Assembly: GCA_964036195.1 (NCBI GenBank)
Contig: OZ038450.1
Coordinates: 17,486,701 to 17,550,700, forward strand
From: Sphaerolaimus hirsutus
Lineage: Eukaryota; Nematoda; Chromadorea; Monhysterida; Sphaerolaimidae
Reading direction: 5' to 3'
DNA length: 64,000 nt
In this document: positions 39,501-42,500 of the stretch, piece after piece
How the letters are laid out: each line of letters starts with the position of its first letter
How positions within the stretch are numbered: position 1 is the first letter of the stretch
The notes under the pieces: generated by a model
The model's database searches: none
The model's input: only the letters and a program-made list of their open reading frames with translations
Told to the model about the DNA's origin: nothing
Position numbers and translations under genes: made by a program

Positions 39501-42500
39501 ACTTTCATGAGCTTTGTAAATATAACGAAGAAAAGAATGAAACAATTGAATTGAGTTGGACTGATTGAGGACTGATCTGTACAAACGGACCAGTTGACAA
39601 ATCTATTTGAATATACCTGCATTTTTATATCGCATTTTATCAGCATTTTTATATCGCGATTTGTTTATTGCTTATTTATCCGTATCCGTATTTTTTATAC
39701 ACCACGCACTTTGTGGAAAAAAGATTTAACTCGACAATCGAATTTCGTCAATTGACGGGGGTTGGCCTAGGAAAACGTTTCACACGTGGCAATGCGTTTT
39801 TTTACAAATTTTGAGCGTAATCCACTTTCAGGCAAACGTGCTTTTGTACGCGCGGCGGGGAGTTTCTTTGCGATGTATATTTCGCTTGCAACGTCGCGCT
39901 GCCCCGGGGATTTTTACTGTCCCAAAAGGTCAATTTTTACGACCAAGGCTCATTCCGAATGTATACCCGCCCCGAATGTATACCCGCACCGAATGGAAGC
40001 ATACCCGCTCCGAAGGTAAGCCCGGCCCGAAGGTAACTGATGCTACCTTCGGGCCGGGCTTACCTTCGGAGCGGGTATGCTTCCATTCGGGGCGGGTATA
40101 CATTTGGGGCGGGTTTACATTCGGAGAGGCACAGGCTCAATTTTTACCATGTCTGATATTTTTGTACTGTTTGTATCAGTGAATTATAAATGGCCTTAGG
40201 CACACTAGTTGACAAGCTGTCAAGAACCCCAAATTTCAGGTGGTTCCCGTCCCAATTCGAAGCTTGATGACGCATTATTTTATATACACGTACATCATGC
40301 CGGACTGTACAGGGTGCGGCAATTTAGACGCCCCCTCTAGATTTGGAATAACTTGTCACTGGGTGGTCGGATTGACGTCAAATTTTAGGTCAATACAGGG
40401 ACGTAGCCAGGATTTTTGAGCGGGGGGGCGGATTGTATACGGAGCCCGGCGAACGGGGGGGGGGCGGCGCCCCCCCCCTAAAATTTTGCCTCTGCAGTAG
40501 GGGAATGGCGCCATGGCGCTAGCGCCATTCGTATGCGTGACGCCATGGCGCCGCTGGCGCTGGCATTGGCGCTAAAACAGATGTATACGTCTGTATCTCT
40601 CAGGCATATACAGCGACAAGGACGGAATTTAGGGGGGTTTTACTGGCTTTGAGGCCGCGGATACTGGTCAAATGAAAATATATGTCGTGTGACGGTAAAA
40701 TGCGCGCTTGCGCGCAAAATTTTTAAAAATGTGATAAAAGCGTCTTCTGGAAGTGCCATTTTTGGCACATTTTTTGGCCCGGCCCAGGAAGGGGGGGGGG
40801 GGGGGCGGCCGCCCCCCCGCCCCCCCCCCTGGCTACGTCCTTGGGTCAATATTAACAACTAAATAGGAAAGGATCCCTGAAAATACGGTCGCGATAGCTC
40901 ATCGCTCTCAAGTTATTCATGCCAACGCGTGATTGTAACTTTTCCACCACCTTGTGATATCGTTCAAACGGGTCTGTGCCGGTGTGCATGTAAACTCGGT
41001 GCGCATGTAGGCTCAGTGCCCATGTATTTCTACCCGGTGCCCATGTAGACCCGGTGCGCATGTTGTTCGACTGTACATGCGCACCGGTTTTTATGCATGG
41101 TACTACATGCGCATCATACCCATCTATGAGTACAATGCAGTGTTGTTAAAATACTGGTGTTTTTGGAAATGTAAACATATACCTTTTCCAAATTTCAAGT
41201 ATAAATACTAAAATGTATTTATAAATTATTCTGAAATATCTAGGTAAACATAAAATAACACGTAAAAATTTCAAGAAGTGCTCTGATATTAAGTTATAGA
41301 TTGAGTAAAAAGTTAAATGACCAACTAAAATGACAAATGACAGTTAAATGATAAAAACGTTTTTGACTTTTTATTTGCCATTTCACTTCCCGCTTATTTT
41401 CTTTTAACTTTTTACTTCAACTGATAAATTGTTTTTCAATTTGTGTAATTGGCCGCTTTACACCTCTTAACATGACAGTGTGTTGAACTTCCGGCAGTAG
41501 GTACACAACATTTGTCAGATATACAATTACCGTCCCATGTTGGTAACTTAATTTTTAGGTTTTCCCTGGTACGCAGGTAATTGTGTCAGGAAAACGTAAC
41601 AAAATGTAATGGTATTTTTGGGAAACGTAAACATAAGTATAAATACCCAAAACCTGGGTATTTAGGGTAAACGTGAATACGTTTTCACAACACTGGTACA
41701 ATGTCATCCACCCATCATGCACGATTCCTGCTGGGAACCTGCCTGGTGCCCATGTACAATTCAGTGTGCATGTAAACCCGGTGCGCATGTTACCCGGTGC
41801 CCATCTAGGGGGCATTACATGCACACCGAGTCTACATGGCACCGGGTTTGCGCTAAATGGGCACCAGGTTTACATGCGCACGGAGTCCTCGCCGTTCAAA
41901 CAGGATTGACTTTTCGGGAGCGGGATCGTGATCGGATTGTTTTTTTCAGTTTTTTTTTAGATTTTCTTTTCGCAGCGGCATGCCTAAATGCGTGCAGGCC
42001 CGCCACCAATTCGCTATGCCCGTAAGGAAATCGGCGGGCACTTGCGTAATTGGTCGTAAAGCTAGGTGGTGGAAAAGTGACAATTACGCGTTTGCATAAA
42101 AACTTGTGAACGAGAGGAGCTATCGCTCCCATATTTTCAGGGATCCTTTCCTATTTAGTTGTTAATGTTGACCTAAACTTTTGACGTTAATCCGACCACC
42201 CAGTGACAAGTTATTCGAAATCTAGGGGGGGCGTCTGAATTGTCGCACCCTGTATTTACGTTGGACATACCGCGGTATTTTTTTACACCGCAGCTTCATT
42301 TGCAACATGCTTCCACGTTTTTGCATTTGAAGGACGTCCGTCGGCTCATCAGCCAGCTTTAAATTGGGATGGGAACCAGTTGACATTTGGTTGCGTCGTC
42401 AACTAGTGTGTGTAGCGCCAATGGTTCAACCTCTTATGTCAATTCCGCAAGTACCTAGATTAGCACCTTCGTTTATAAGCCGTGGGTCAGGTCTAGTGAT

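Larger units (their letters stand above)
40310..42252. mobile_element. Mariner-like palindrome (CAGGGTGCGGCAATT tips)
   Basis: Tips CAGGGTGCGGCAATTTAGAC and the complement of CAGGGTGCGACAATTCAGAC are flanked by TA. Arms are mirrored through GTCACTGGGTGGTCGGATT and AACAACTAAATAGGAAAGGA. It contains 40396-40843 and 40970-41892, plus a fragment of a GGGATC-type hAT end (~41895-41950). No transposase frame. Confidence 0.75.
40193..42420. mobile_element. Outer MITE with CACACTAGTTGAC tips, heavily interrupted
   Basis: CACACTAGTTGACAAGC, then GGTGGTTCCCGTCCCAATTC on the left, is mirrored on the right by AAATTGGGATGGGAACCAGT and GTCAACTAGTGTGTG. The family's compact copy is 46134-46279. Single right ends occur near 47405-47455 and 58020-58065. 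All of 40310-42252 is inserted in it. Confidence 0.65.
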
